A stretch of 64,000 nt of DNA, taken from Xanthobacter oligotrophicus (GTDB lineage: Bacteria; Pseudomonadota; Alphaproteobacteria; Rhizobiales; Xanthobacteraceae). Position 1 is the first letter of the stretch. Every line of letters begins with the position of its first letter. Under the pieces are notes generated by a model. The model did no database searches, had not been told where the DNA came from, and saw nothing but the letters and a program-made list of their open reading frames with translations. Shown piece by piece: positions 29,436 through 37,871 of this stretch. The DNA lies in contig NZ_VTTL01000009.1 of assembly GCF_008364685.1 (NCBI RefSeq), forward strand, positions 124,001 through 188,000. Direction: 5' to 3'. The translations under genes and the position numbers were made by a program.

Positions 29436-30278
29436 TCAGTCCGCGTCCTGCGGCCGGGCCAGCAAAGCCGCGAAGATGCTCGCCACCGTCAGGTCGGCGG
29501 TGGTGCCGGGATTGAGGCCGCGCGCCTTCAACCGGCTGTCGAAGGCCAGCAGCAGGTCGTGCCGCCTCCCGCCGTCGAGGCCCTCCACCTGCGCCCGCAC
29601 CCCCTGCGCTTCCGCCTGCACGACCTCGGCCGTGGCGATGCCGAACTTGCGGACGAGGTGGCTGTCGGGAAAGGTGGCGAGGAAGGCGAGATAGGCTGCT
29701 TCCACGCGCTCGCATGCCAGCGGGCGGTCCCCGAGCGCCGGCACGCCGAGGCTGAAGATGTCCTCGAAAGCCGTCACATATTGCCGGGAAATGCTGTCAC
29801 GCCCAGCCGCCATCGCCATGGCCGACTTGAGCGTGATGGTCGCAGACACCCGCACATCCGCATCCGGCACGGCGCCCAGCCCGCCCGGATTGGCGGCGAC
29901 GATGGCCCGGAAGGCCGCCTGCGCATCCGCCACGTCGAGGGTGTCCAGCACGGCGCTCAGCCGGGCCTGAAGATCGCCTTGACCCTGCTCCGCCGCTGCG
30001 GCGAGCGGCACGCAGAGCAGGATGATGCCGAGATCGGTGTTGCAGCCCGCCGCCGCGAGCGAAGCCTGAACCGCCGCCTCTATGCGTGCGCCCACCTTGA
30101 GCCCGGCACGGGCGACGGCCGGCGCGGCGGCGGCGGCGGCGTGCTCGAACTGGGCCACCTCCATGCCGTGGCCGGCGGCAAAGATGTGCACATTGCCCGG
30201 CTTCAGCGCCGAAAGCTCGGCGCGGCAGGCGGCCTCGAAGGCGCGGGCGATCCCGGTCGGCGACAGGGGGGGCACCAT
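29436..30278 (-). CDS. triphosphoribosyl-dephospho-CoA synthase family protein (CitG/MdcB-like)
   Basis: CitG and MdcB condense ATP with dephospho-CoA to make the prosthetic-group precursor of citrate lyase or malonate decarboxylase. This 280-residue relative keeps the family motifs ELSALKPGNVH, CNTDLGIILLCVPL and GLNPGTTADLTVASIF. No citrate lyase or malonate decarboxylase gene is nearby. Instead it follows an ATP-grasp gene and beta-RFAP synthase, and CitG-like genes of unknown step occur in methylotroph tetrahydromethanopterin clusters, so a role in that pathway is inferred. ATG 30278 is chosen; a TTG at 30287 would add three residues. It converges on the autotransporter gene. Confidence 0.85.
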   Translation of the reverse strand: MVPPLSPTGIARAFEAACRAELSALKPGNVHIFAAGHGMEVAQFEHAAAAAAPAVARAGLKVGARIEAAVQASLAAAGCNTDLGIILLCVPLAAAAEQGQGDLQARLSAVLDTLDVADAQAAFRAIVAANPGGLGAVPDADVRVSATITLKSAMAMAAGRDSISRQYVTAFEDIFSLGVPALGDRPLACERVEAAYLAFLATFPDSHLVRKFGIATAEVVQAEAQGVRAQVEGLDGGRRHDLLLAFDSRLKARGLNPGTTADLTVASIFAALLARPQDAD

Positions 30279-30312
30279 GGCGATCAAGCCGTCTTCGGCG
30301 CGCGCCGAACCC

Positions 30313-31449
30313 TCACGGCGCCACGGTGGGTTCGGGCTCGAGCCCGAGTTCGCGCTTGAGGGCGCGGGTCAGTTCCACAAGGCGCGCCTCGGCGATCTCC
30401 ACCGAAGGGCCGGTGGCGCGCACCGTGCACAGAGGCGCGCCCTTGGCCACGGCGGCGCCCGCGGGCGGCCGGTCCGCCACATGCGCGGGCCAGGCCTCCT
30501 GCGGCACCACCATGTCGCGGTCGGCATAGATGACGCCGGCGGCATGGGCTTCCGACGGCAGGGGCAGGACATCCGGAAGCCGGCCGCCGCAGGCCGCCAG
30601 ATGCAGGCCCATCAGAGGCGGCAGCGGGTCCACGTCGAAAATGTCGAGGGTGGCGCCGAGCCGCGGGTTCACCTCCACCAGGAACCAACCCGCGTCGGAC
30701 ACCATGAAGTCCACGGAGACGAGGCCCACCAGCCCGCAGGCCAGGGCCACGTTCAGGGCGCCCTGCTGCATCTGGGCGGCGAACGCCTCCGGCAGCACGA
30801 TGGGGCCGGCGGCGCCACCATAGCGGAAGGGGTGCTCGGGATCCTCCGCCCGCCACTGGCGGGAGGCGCCGACGAGGCGCGCCGAACTGCCGTTGGCCAG
30901 CAGCAGCACCGACAGGGACTGGCCCTCGACCTCCCGCTGGAGGAAATAGCCGGGCGCGGGCGGGGACAGGTCGCCGGCCTCGCGGCGGCGGATATGGGCG
31001 CCGCCCGCCCCGCCGATCTTCTTTTCCAGCACGCTGGCGCCGGTGAAGGCCTCGGCGGTGGGCGCCTCCAGCGTGATCGGGGGATGGGGGATGCCCAGAT
31101 GCGCGCACAGCGCCGCGAGGGCGATGGGATCCTTCAGCACCCGCACCGTCTGGGGGGCGTTGCCGAGGATGGGGTTGCGCTCGGCGATGCGCGCCATGAG
31201 GGCGGGATCATGCTCCAGCCCCCCGCCGAGCACGACGGGCAAGCCGGCCGGGGCCAGCGAATGCAGCGCCTGGACCAGGTCGTCGCCGTCGAAGGCGCAG
31301 CCGTTCTTCTTGTGCACGCGCACGCAGCGCGCCGAATGGGCGCAAGTGTCGAGGTCGGCGAACAGGTCGAATGAAAGCGCGGCGAAGCCCGCCCGGGCTG
31401 CACTGGCGGCCAGCGGCCGGGCGGAAAGGGCGATGAGGGCAAGATCCAT
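30313..31449 (-). CDS. ATP-grasp domain protein, probably tetrahydromethanopterin-linked cofactor biosynthesis
   Basis: A second ATP-grasp protein, 378 residues and not closely similar to the one at 24080-25045. The N-terminal third is a Rossmann-like preATP-grasp domain (SARPLAASAARAGF, FADLDT). The ATP-grasp core includes LEKKIGGAGGAHIRR, FLQREVEGQSLSVLLLANG and GLVSVDFMVSDAGWFLVEVNPR, with the metal-binding Glu-x-Asn. The C-terminal part has a small beta-rich domain. It lies 34 bases upstream of the CitG-like gene on the same strand. Proteins of this type are found in methylotrophs beside beta-RFAP synthase; the ligase substrate is unknown. Confidence 0.8.
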   Translation of the reverse strand: MDLALIALSARPLAASAARAGFAALSFDLFADLDTCAHSARCVRVHKKNGCAFDGDDLVQALHSLAPAGLPVVLGGGLEHDPALMARIAERNPILGNAPQTVRVLKDPIALAALCAHLGIPHPPITLEAPTAEAFTGASVLEKKIGGAGGAHIRRREAGDLSPPAPGYFLQREVEGQSLSVLLLANGSSARLVGASRQWRAEDPEHPFRYGGAAGPIVLPEAFAAQMQQGALNVALACGLVGLVSVDFMVSDAGWFLVEVNPRLGATLDIFDVDPLPPLMGLHLAACGGRLPDVLPLPSEAHAAGVIYADRDMVVPQEAWPAHVADRPPAGAAVAKGAPLCTVRATGPSVEIAEARLVELTRALKRELGLEPEPTVAP

Positions 31450-31677
31450 GTTTCCCAGCCTGTTCTCCCGCGACGCAGCCGGGCGCAGAGCGTCCGTTTT
31501 GCCCTCTTGAGCCGGAACCGATCAGGCTGACCCGCGCCGCACCGGCCGGTCCGTCCCTGCCGGTGCGGCAGAGTGTGCACCATCCGATGCGCTTGCGGGG
31601 CAAGCCAATCGGCGGGTGCTCCAAGGCGCCGCGCCGTCCTCCTTGTGTTTTTCGTTTTTGGCCCGCAGCAGAGAACT
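31450..31677. other. 228-base gap with a hairpin between mptG-like and ATP-grasp genes
   Basis: No gene is evident. A 10-bp perfect inverted repeat (CCGCACCGGC at 31537-31546, GCCGGTGCGG at 31559-31568, 12-base loop) lies about 110 bases past the beta-RFAP synthase stop on the minus strand. It lacks a U-tract. It may reduce read-through or mark the leader of the ATP-grasp/CitG-like pair, which then would have its own promoter in this gap. Confidence 0.5.
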
Positions 31678-32691
31678 CTACAGGGCGACGAGTTCGGCGC
31701 CCCGATTGTTGCCCCGCACGCAATCAAAGAAGAGGTTTGTGGACGATGCGAAGCGCCGGCGCAAGGTCTCGAGCAGCGCCTCGGCCTCGGCCGTGTCGCC
31801 CACGATGGCGAAACCCGTGGGTCCCCACGAGCTCTGGCCGACGCCCGGCACCCCTTCCTCCTCCAATGCCGTGATGGCGGCGGCCACGTCGGCGCTGAGG
31901 AATCGGGTGCCGCCTTGCGCTGCGGCATAATGGTCCCCCAGCGCCCGCTGCCATTCACCGATCACCGTGCCGAACACCAGCGCATCGCCCTCCGCGAGGG
32001 CGGGCAGGGCCTTCAGCAGCATCAGGTGGCAGAAATGGGCGGCGCGCTCCGGCGGAAACGGCGGCAGCGTCGCCATGGCCTTCATTTCGGCCTCGCCCGA
32101 GAGGCCCTCCCGCGCCCGGTCGTAGACGAGAAGGATGCGCCAAGCCTCGGGCACGGGCAGGCGGGCGAGGAGGGGCGGGGGCGCGCCCGGCCCGGTGACG
32201 GCCGCGTCCGCCGCAGGCGCCATGGCCTTGCCGCCGTCGAGGATGACCCCGCCGGCCTCGAACGCCTCCATGCCGATAGCCGAACGCCGGCCGCGCCCGA
32301 GCAGTGTCGCGACTTCGCGGGCGGACAGATCATGACCGGACAGGCGCGCGACCGCCACGCCCACGGCCAGCGCCAGCTGGGTGCCGGAGCCGAGGCCGTT
32401 ATGGGCAGGCAGGGCGGAATCCACCGCCACGCCGAGCGCCTGCGTGACGCCGAGAGCGGCGCGCACCGCATCACGGGCACGGGCGGCGCGGGCGGCGTCA
32501 GGCCCGCTTTCGGCATCCTCGTCCGCGCGGGTGACCGTGACTTCCGTCACCGGCCGATCGATGGCGATGCCGAGGCTGCCGAAGCGCCGTCCCACCGCGC
32601 CGCCTAGATCGAGAAAGCCGAGATGAAGCCGCGCGGGGGCGCGGACCGTGACCCCCGCCGCGCGTGCCAAGTCCAATGGGGAAAGCGTCAC
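31678..32691 (-). CDS. mptG: beta-ribofuranosylaminobenzene 5'-phosphate synthase (beta-RFAP synthase, MptG-like)
   Basis: Catalyses the first committed step of tetrahydromethanopterin synthesis: a p-aminobenzoate-type substrate and phosphoribosyl pyrophosphate give beta-RFAP, CO2 and pyrophosphate. The 337-residue protein belongs to the GHMP-kinase fold: APARLHLGFLDL at the N-terminus, NGLGSGTQLALAVGVAVA as the phosphate loop, and a C-terminal SSWGPTGFAIVG motif. In bacteria the gene marks methylotrophs that use tetrahydromethanopterin for formaldehyde oxidation. It starts 9 bases after the HIT gene. The pathway use enzymes are not in this window. Confidence 0.9.
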   Translation of the reverse strand: MTLSPLDLARAAGVTVRAPARLHLGFLDLGGAVGRRFGSLGIAIDRPVTEVTVTRADEDAESGPDAARAARARDAVRAALGVTQALGVAVDSALPAHNGLGSGTQLALAVGVAVARLSGHDLSAREVATLLGRGRRSAIGMEAFEAGGVILDGGKAMAPAADAAVTGPGAPPPLLARLPVPEAWRILLVYDRAREGLSGEAEMKAMATLPPFPPERAAHFCHLMLLKALPALAEGDALVFGTVIGEWQRALGDHYAAAQGGTRFLSADVAAAITALEEEGVPGVGQSSWGPTGFAIVGDTAEAEALLETLRRRFASSTNLFFDCVRGNNRGAELVAL

Positions 32692-32700
32692 GCGCCGCGC

Positions 32701-33144
32701 TCAGCCGGCCAGGGCGGCCAGGGCGGCTTTCAGCCATGCGGCGTGCTCGGCCAGCACTTCCGGCTTCTCCATGAAGCTCGCCGGCGGCTTCATGGCTTGT
32801 CCGGCATGGCGGGGGATGACGTGCACATGGAGGTGGAACACCACCTGTCCGCCGGCTTCCTCGTTGAATTGCTGCACGGTGACGCCATCCGCGGCGAAGA
32901 CGGCCTTGGCGGCGATGGCCACCTTCTTGGCAATCTTTGCCACATAGGCGAGGTCCTCGGGGTCGATGTCGAGGATGTTGCGCGCCGGGTTCTTTGGAAT
33001 GACGAGGGTGTGGCCCGGGCAGCGGGGCATGATGTCGAGGAAGGCGAGGGCCTTGTCATCCTCATAAACCTTGTGCGCCGGCAGCTCGCCCCGAAGGATC
33101 CTGGCGAAGATGTTGCTGGGGTCGTAGGCCGGCGTTGCGGTCAT
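32701..33144 (-). CDS. HIT family (histidine triad) nucleotide-binding protein
   Basis: A 147-residue Hint-type purine nucleotide phosphoramidase or hydrolase. The catalytic triad motif FHLHVHVIP is present, with the other family elements IFARILRGELPAHKVYEDD and RCPGHTLVIPK. The C-terminal 25 residues extend beyond the HIT core. It lies 9 bases upstream of the beta-RFAP synthase gene, so they are probably co-transcribed; whether the HIT protein takes part in cofactor synthesis is unknown, as Hint proteins are general housekeeping enzymes. Confidence 0.92.
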   Translation of the reverse strand: MTATPAYDPSNIFARILRGELPAHKVYEDDKALAFLDIMPRCPGHTLVIPKNPARNILDIDPEDLAYVAKIAKKVAIAAKAVFAADGVTVQQFNEEAGGQVVFHLHVHVIPRHAGQAMKPPASFMEKPEVLAEHAAWLKAALAALAG

Positions 33145-33231
33145 GGGTTTCCTCCGTATCTGGGGGAGGAGATTGCAGGGTGGGGGCAGGGGGTCAAGGG
33201 GGCGTGGTGCCGCCGGCCCGGCCTTCTCCCC

Positions 33232-34110
33232 TTACCCGAAGCGGCCGGTGACGTAGTCCTGGGTGCGCTTGTCCCTTGGGCGGGTGAACAGGTCGCCGGT
33301 GGAGCGGAATTCCACCAGTTCGCCCAGATACATGAAGCCGGTGACATCGGAGACGCGCGCCGCCTGCTGCAGATTGTGGGTGACGATGGCGATGGTGTAG
33401 CGGGCCTTCAACTCCTCTATCGTCTCCTCGATCTTGGCCGTGGTGATGGGGTCGAGCGCCGAGCACGGCTCGTCGAACAGGATCACCTCCGGGTGCGGCG
33501 CGATGGTGCGGGCGATGCACAGGCGCTGCTGCTGGCCGCCGGAAAGGCGCAGCCCGCTTTGGGGGAGAATGTCCTTCACCTCGTCCCACAAGGCGGCCTG
33601 GCGCAGGGCGTCCTCCACCCGTGCCTCGCAGTCGGCGGGGGTCAGGTCCTCGTTGAGGCGCAGGCCGATGGCCACATTGTCGTAGATGGACATGGGGAAG
33701 GGCGTGGGCTTCTGGAACACCATGCCGATGCGGGCCCTGAGCGGCACCGGGTCCACCGACGGGGCGAGGATGTTCTCCCCGTCGAGCAGCACTTCCCCCG
33801 ACACATGCTGGTCCGGATAGAGGTCGTACATCCGGTTGAACACGCGCAGCAGCGTGGACTTGCCGCATCCGGAGGGGCCGATGAGGGCCGTCACCCGATG
33901 CTCCTGGAGGCTCAGGCTGACATCCCTCAGCGCGACGATTTCGCCGTAGCGAAACGTGATGTGCCGGGCCTCAAGCTTGACCGACGGCGAACCCGCCGGA
34001 TCGCGCGCAGTCAGGGAGCGGGGCACCGGCAACGCCGCCTCCGCAGCGGCGTGCGCTCCGGCACGCGGTGACAGGTCGGGCGGCTGATCGGTCGGCGTGT
34101 GGATCGACAT
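33232..34110 (-). CDS. pstB: phosphate ABC transporter ATP-binding protein PstB
   Basis: ATPase subunit of a high-affinity phosphate importer. The 292-residue protein has Walker [11 protein letters not shown]-loop [10 protein letters not shown] (a PstB hallmark), signature [15 protein letters not shown], Walker [14 protein letters not shown] and the switch histidine in THN. A non-conserved Ala/Pro-rich extension of about 45 residues precedes the ABC domain. ATG 34110 has GAGGGG upstream at somewhat long spacing. No pstS, pstC, pstA or phoU is adjacent, so this is an orphan gene: either a second PstB copy or the ATPase of a transporter encoded elsewhere. Confidence 0.9.
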   Translation of the reverse strand: MSIHTPTDQPPDLSPRAGAHAAAEAALPVPRSLTARDPAGSPSVKLEARHITFRYGEIVALRDVSLSLQEHRVTALIGPSGCGKSTLLRVFNRMYDLYPDQHVSGEVLLDGENILAPSVDPVPLRARIGMVFQKPTPFPMSIYDNVAIGLRLNEDLTPADCEARVEDALRQAALWDEVKDILPQSGLRLSGGQQQRLCIARTIAPHPEVILFDEPCSALDPITTAKIEETIEELKARYTIAIVTHNLQQAARVSDVTGFMYLGELVEFRSTGDLFTRPRDKRTQDYVTGRFG

Positions 34111-34223
34111 GGCGATGCATCCCCTCAGGATCCGTCCATGTCGCACTCTACGCGCGCGCACCGATGGCGTCGTTGCGCGAAGTCACAGGCGCGGGGATTT
34201 CGGTCCCGCGCACTGGTTCCGGC

Positions 34224-35093
34224 CTAGCTTTGAACCTGGCTCTGCGCCTGCGCCAGCTTCTGGGGAGCCCGGCTGTCGAGGGCGCTCACTTCTTCCTCGA
34301 CCTCGAGGCCGGTGCTGCGCAGCGGTGCCACGCCCATGGCATCGAGGGCCACGGCGAGGCGCACATAATGCTCCGTGCCGCACAGGTTCCGGCCGGCGTC
34401 GAAGGAGATCCAGCCGATCTTGGGGGTATAGGCCTCGGCCCAGTGCCGCGCAGCGCCCATACCCACGCTCGCGCTTTTGTCCTCTTCCGCGCCCTCTTCC
34501 GGGTCTTCCGGAGCGAGATAGCCGGAGATGTGCCGCGCGGGCAGGCCCAGATGCCGCGCCGCGGCGGTGAACAGGTGGGCGATGCCACCGGAGCAGGCCT
34601 TGCCGGCCTGAAGCGCCGCAGCGGCGCTCAGGGGGCCGCTCAATGCCGGACCGTCCTGCTCCTCCACCTTTTCGTGCAGGGCCACCATGAGGGCATGGAG
34701 CTGGCCCAGGGGGTCGTCCTCGGTCAGCCTCACGCTCTCGGCGAAGGCGACCACCGCCGGTGTCGCCTCGGTGAGGTCGGTCTGGCGCAGGAACAGGGAC
34801 GGCGGGAAGCGCTCCACCGTGCCATGGATGACGCCGGTGGTGTCCTGGGTCTCCACCTCGCCTTCCGCGACCACGCTCAGGTGGTCGGTGGGTCCATCCA
34901 CCGAGAAGGTATGGCAGAGGTTGCCGAAGGCATCCTCCTGCGCGGCGAGCCGGCAGTCGGAGTTAAGGTCCAGCGTCCACCGCAGGATAAACTGGCCTTC
35001 GTGGGACCGGGGCGTGAGGCGCACGGTGACCGCCATGTTGCGGCTGCCGGGCTCGAAACGCTGGGTGATCTCGTGGCGGATGCGGATGCGCAT
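34224..35093 (-). CDS. transglutaminase-like protease family protein
   Basis: A 289-residue papain-fold protein of the transglutaminase-like superfamily. An N-terminal beta domain (residues 1-130, MRIRIRHEITQRFEPG opening) precedes the catalytic core with Cys in GKACSGGIAHLFTAAARHLG, His in ARHWAEAYTPKIGW and Asp in SFDAGR. It has no signal peptide. It is third in a minus-strand cassette after a circularly permuted ATP-grasp gene and an alpha-E gene. Comparative genomics (Iyer, Aravind and colleagues) proposed that such cassettes make or modify peptides, the transglutaminase fold acting as a peptidase or amidotransferase. The actual product is unknown. Confidence 0.9.
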   Translation of the reverse strand: MRIRIRHEITQRFEPGSRNMAVTVRLTPRSHEGQFILRWTLDLNSDCRLAAQEDAFGNLCHTFSVDGPTDHLSVVAEGEVETQDTTGVIHGTVERFPPSLFLRQTDLTEATPAVVAFAESVRLTEDDPLGQLHALMVALHEKVEEQDGPALSGPLSAAAALQAGKACSGGIAHLFTAAARHLGLPARHISGYLAPEDPEEGAEEDKSASVGMGAARHWAEAYTPKIGWISFDAGRNLCGTEHYVRLAVALDAMGVAPLRSTGLEVEEEVSALDSRAPQKLAQAQSQVQS

Positions 35094-35161
35094 TGGCGGT
35101 CCTTGGGGCGTTCCTTGGCGCAGGCGGACCTACGCGTGACGCTTTCCGGGAGACGGATCGA

Positions 35162-35229
35162 CCGATCGGGTGGGAGTGAACCCCGATCGGCAATCTCTTC
35201 AGGGGTCGCACGCGGCGGCCCCTGAAGAG
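35162..35229 (-). promoter_or_regulatory. two tandem hairpins between alpha-E and transglutaminase genes
   Basis: Two perfect inverted repeats lie only 4 bases apart. CCGATCGGG / CCCGATCGG occupies 35162-35170 and 35182-35190, and CTCTTCAGGGG / CCCCTGAAGAG occupies 35195-35205 and 35219-35229. They begin 12 bases past the alpha-E stop and end about 70 bases before the transglutaminase start. There is no U-tract on the minus strand. They may protect or partly terminate the upstream message. Confidence 0.6.
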
Positions 35230-35241
35230 CTTAGATGGGTT

Positions 35242-36192
35242 TCAGGTCAGATATTGCTCGGTGATCTCGGCGCCGAGCTTGTTGTTGTCCGAGATGAACT
35301 CGGAAATGAACTCGTGCAGGCCGTGCTGGAAGATGTCGTCGATGGTTCGGTTGGTGAGCCGCGCCTGCATGGAGCGGGCGAGGCGCTGGGATGGACCCTG
35401 GCGGCCATAGGCGCTGGCGATGTCGTCGAGGTTGCGCGCCAACTGCTCGTAGCAGGCGGCGAGCGAGCGCGGCATCTGCCGGTTCAGGATCAGGAGGTCC
35501 GCCACCAGCCACGGCTTCACGCTGTCGCGATAGACCCAGTGGAAGGCGGTGAGCGCGGACACCGAGCGCAGGATGGAGGCCCACTGGAAATAGTCCAGCG
35601 GCCCGCCCACGTGCTCCTTCTCGGGCAGCAGCACATGATATTTCACGTCGAGGATGCGTGCGGTGTTGTCGGCGCGCTCCAGCTGGGCGCCGGACCTTGC
35701 GAACCAATAGGCGTCGTTGCGCAGCATGGTGCGGAAGGTGGCGCCGTCGAAGCGCAGCGAGGTCTCCTTCACGAAGGCCAGGAAGCGCGAGAGCTCGTCA
35801 CGGGTGAGCGCCCGGTTGGGGAAGCTCTGCAGCTCGATCCAGGCCGAGTTGATCACGTCCCACATTTCCGAGGTGAGCGCGGTGCGCACCGAGCGCGCAT
35901 TGGTGCGCGCCACCTCGAAGCAGTTTCGGATGGAGGAGGAGTTCTCCGGCGAGAAGGCGAGGAAGGAGACCACGTCCTCTTCCTTGGCCTCCTCCAGCGG
36001 GCCGTAGCGGGCGACGAAGTCGTCCTCGCAGCCGGCGGTGAGCACCGCCGAGGCCCATTCGTTGGTGGAGCCGCCGTAGGTGACGGGCGTGTAGGAGAGG
36101 CGCTGGGAGACGTCGAGGATGCGCGCGAGGCAATCGGCGCGTTCCACGTAGCGGGTCAGCCAGTAGAGGTTGTCGGCGGTGCGCGAAAGCAT
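35242..36192 (-). CDS. alpha-E domain-containing protein
   Basis: A 316-residue, all-helical alpha-E (DUF403) protein. Its N-terminus LSRTADNLYWLTRYVERAD is the family signature, and RSGAQLERADNTARILDVKYH repeats the E-R-A-D type motif near the middle. The biochemical role is not established. It occurs almost always with a circularly permuted ATP-grasp gene and a transglutaminase gene, as here. The start ATG 36192 matches the family N-terminus; the open frame continuing upstream is the antisense-like shadow of the ATP-grasp gene. The gap to the upstream ATP-grasp gene is 95 bases. Confidence 0.93.
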   Translation of the reverse strand: MLSRTADNLYWLTRYVERADCLARILDVSQRLSYTPVTYGGSTNEWASAVLTAGCEDDFVARYGPLEEAKEEDVVSFLAFSPENSSSIRNCFEVARTNARSVRTALTSEMWDVINSAWIELQSFPNRALTRDELSRFLAFVKETSLRFDGATFRTMLRNDAYWFARSGAQLERADNTARILDVKYHVLLPEKEHVGGPLDYFQWASILRSVSALTAFHWVYRDSVKPWLVADLLILNRQMPRSLAACYEQLARNLDDIASAYGRQGPSQRLARSMQARLTNRTIDDIFQHGLHEFISEFISDNNKLGAEITEQYLT

Positions 36193-36287
36193 GGGGAGCC
36201 CGTTGGGAAGGAGGCAAATCGAGGCGCGGGGACCCGCGCTCAGGCGTCCGGAAGGCGAAGGCCGCGGCGTGCCGCGGCCTGAAGTGC

Positions 36288-37703
36288 TCAGGCGTCGAGA
36301 ACCCAGGTGTCCTTGGTTCCGCCGCCCTGGCTGGAATTCACCACCAGTGAACCCTCCTTCATGGCGACGCGGGTGAGGCCGCCGGGCACGATGCGCACCT
36401 TGTCCGAGCCGGAGAGGATGAAGGGCCGCAGGTCCACGTGGCGCGGGGCGACGCCCTTCTCCACCATGGTCGGGCAGGTGGACAAGGCAAGCGTCGGCTG
36501 GGCGATGAAGTTGGCGGGATCCGCCACCAGCTTGGCGCGGAAGCTCTCGATCTGCGCCTTGTCGGAGGCCGGACCCACCAGCATGCCGTAACCGCCGGAG
36601 CCGTGCACTTCCTTCACCACCAGCTCGGGCAGGTGCTCCAGCACGTACTTGAGGTGATCGGGCTCGCGGCAGCGCCAGGTGGGCACGTTCGGCAGGAGCG
36701 GTTCCTCGCCGAGGTAAAAGCGGATGATGTCCGGCATGTAGGAATAGACCGCCTTGTCGTCGGCGACGCCCGTTCCCACCGCATTGGTGAGGGTGACGTT
36801 GCCCGCGTGGTAGGCGCTCATGAGGCCGGGCACGCCGAGCTGGCTGTCGCGCCGGAACATCAGGGGGTCGAGGAAATCGTCGTCGAGGCGGCGGTAGATC
36901 ACGTCTACGCGCTTGGGTCCCTCGGTGGTGCGCATGTAGACCACGTCGTCCTTCACGAACAGGTCGCGCCCTTCCACCAGGTCCACGCCCAGCTTGTCGG
37001 CCAGGAACGAGTGCTCGTAATAGGCCGAGTTGTAGATGCCGGGGGTGAGGATGGCCACGTTCGGCTCGTGCCCGCCATGGGGCGCCAGCGAGCGCAGTGT
37101 CGCCAGCAGGTCGTCGCCGTATTTGTCGACCGGCGCCACCTTGTGCATGGAGAACAGTTCCGGGAACAGGCGGAGCATGATCTCCCGGTTCTCCAGCATG
37201 TAGGAGACGCCGGAGGGGGTGCGGGCATTGTCCTCGAGCACGTAGAAGGTGTCGGGGTCGGTGCGCACGATGTCGATGCCGGCGATGTGCACGTAGAGGT
37301 CGTGCGGTACGCGCTGGCCGTTCATCTCCGGGCGGAATGCCGGGTTCTGGTAGACAAGGTTCTCCGGCACCACGCCGGCCTTGAGCACCTCGCGCTTGGT
37401 GTAGACGTCGCGGATGTACATGTTCAGCGCCTTGACGCGCTGTTCCAGGCCCTTGGACAGGGTGGCCCATTCATCCTTGGTGATGATGCGCGGGACCATG
37501 TCGAACGGGATCAGGCGCTCCTGGGAATTCTGCTCGCCGTAGACGGCGAAGGTGATGCCGATTCGGCGGAAGATGAACTCCGCCTCCTTGCGGCGGTGGT
37601 CCAGCACATCCTGGGGAACGCTGGCGAGCCAGCGTTGCAGGGTCTCGTAGGCCGGCCTGACCGAGCCGTCGGCACTGGACATTTCATCAAACGCATGCGG
37701 CAT
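36288..37703 (-). CDS. circularly permuted ATP-grasp type 2 protein
   Basis: A 471-residue ligase of the circularly permuted ATP-grasp family, in which the ATP-binding lobes are reordered. Visible features are FYVLEDNARTPSGVSYMLENR (metal-binding Glu and Asn), AILTPGIYNSAYYEHSFLA, NAVGTGVADDKAVYSYMP, and the glycine-rich VKEVHGSGGYGMLVGP nucleotide loop. It presumably forms an amide bond on a peptide. It heads the cassette with the alpha-E and transglutaminase genes. ATG 37703 is chosen with GGAG upstream; it gives the usual N-terminus. It is divergent from the CinA-type gene with 168 bases between. Confidence 0.92.
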   Translation of the reverse strand: MPHAFDEMSSADGSVRPAYETLQRWLASVPQDVLDHRRKEAEFIFRRIGITFAVYGEQNSQERLIPFDMVPRIITKDEWATLSKGLEQRVKALNMYIRDVYTKREVLKAGVVPENLVYQNPAFRPEMNGQRVPHDLYVHIAGIDIVRTDPDTFYVLEDNARTPSGVSYMLENREIMLRLFPELFSMHKVAPVDKYGDDLLATLRSLAPHGGHEPNVAILTPGIYNSAYYEHSFLADKLGVDLVEGRDLFVKDDVVYMRTTEGPKRVDVIYRRLDDDFLDPLMFRRDSQLGVPGLMSAYHAGNVTLTNAVGTGVADDKAVYSYMPDIIRFYLGEEPLLPNVPTWRCREPDHLKYVLEHLPELVVKEVHGSGGYGMLVGPASDKAQIESFRAKLVADPANFIAQPTLALSTCPTMVEKGVAPRHVDLRPFILSGSDKVRIVPGGLTRVAMKEGSLVVNSSQGGGTKDTWVLDA

Positions 37704-37871
37704 TGGAACCGTCACTCCGCGCCCTGGAAGCTGACTTCGAGCGTACAAACATCGTGCCAAAGAAGTGCTAAAGGGGGAAGGCTCGCGAAGAGCGACGCTT
37801 ACGCTTTTTGGTTGGTCATTATTTGGGCAAATACGCCGGCTCTGCTGCCGGCAGCGGCAGAGGTTTTCCAC

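Noticed and set aside
35242-37470. A 742-codon minus-strand frame spanning alpha-E and the ATP-grasp region
   Set aside because: Only the last 316 codons match alpha-E. The earlier part is a frame-shifted reading of the ATP-grasp gene, so no fusion protein is claimed.
36438-37871. Upstream extension of the CinA-type frame
   Set aside because: It runs antisense to the ATP-grasp gene, is His/Val/Gly-rich and has no homology. The CinA domain starts at the ATG at 37872.
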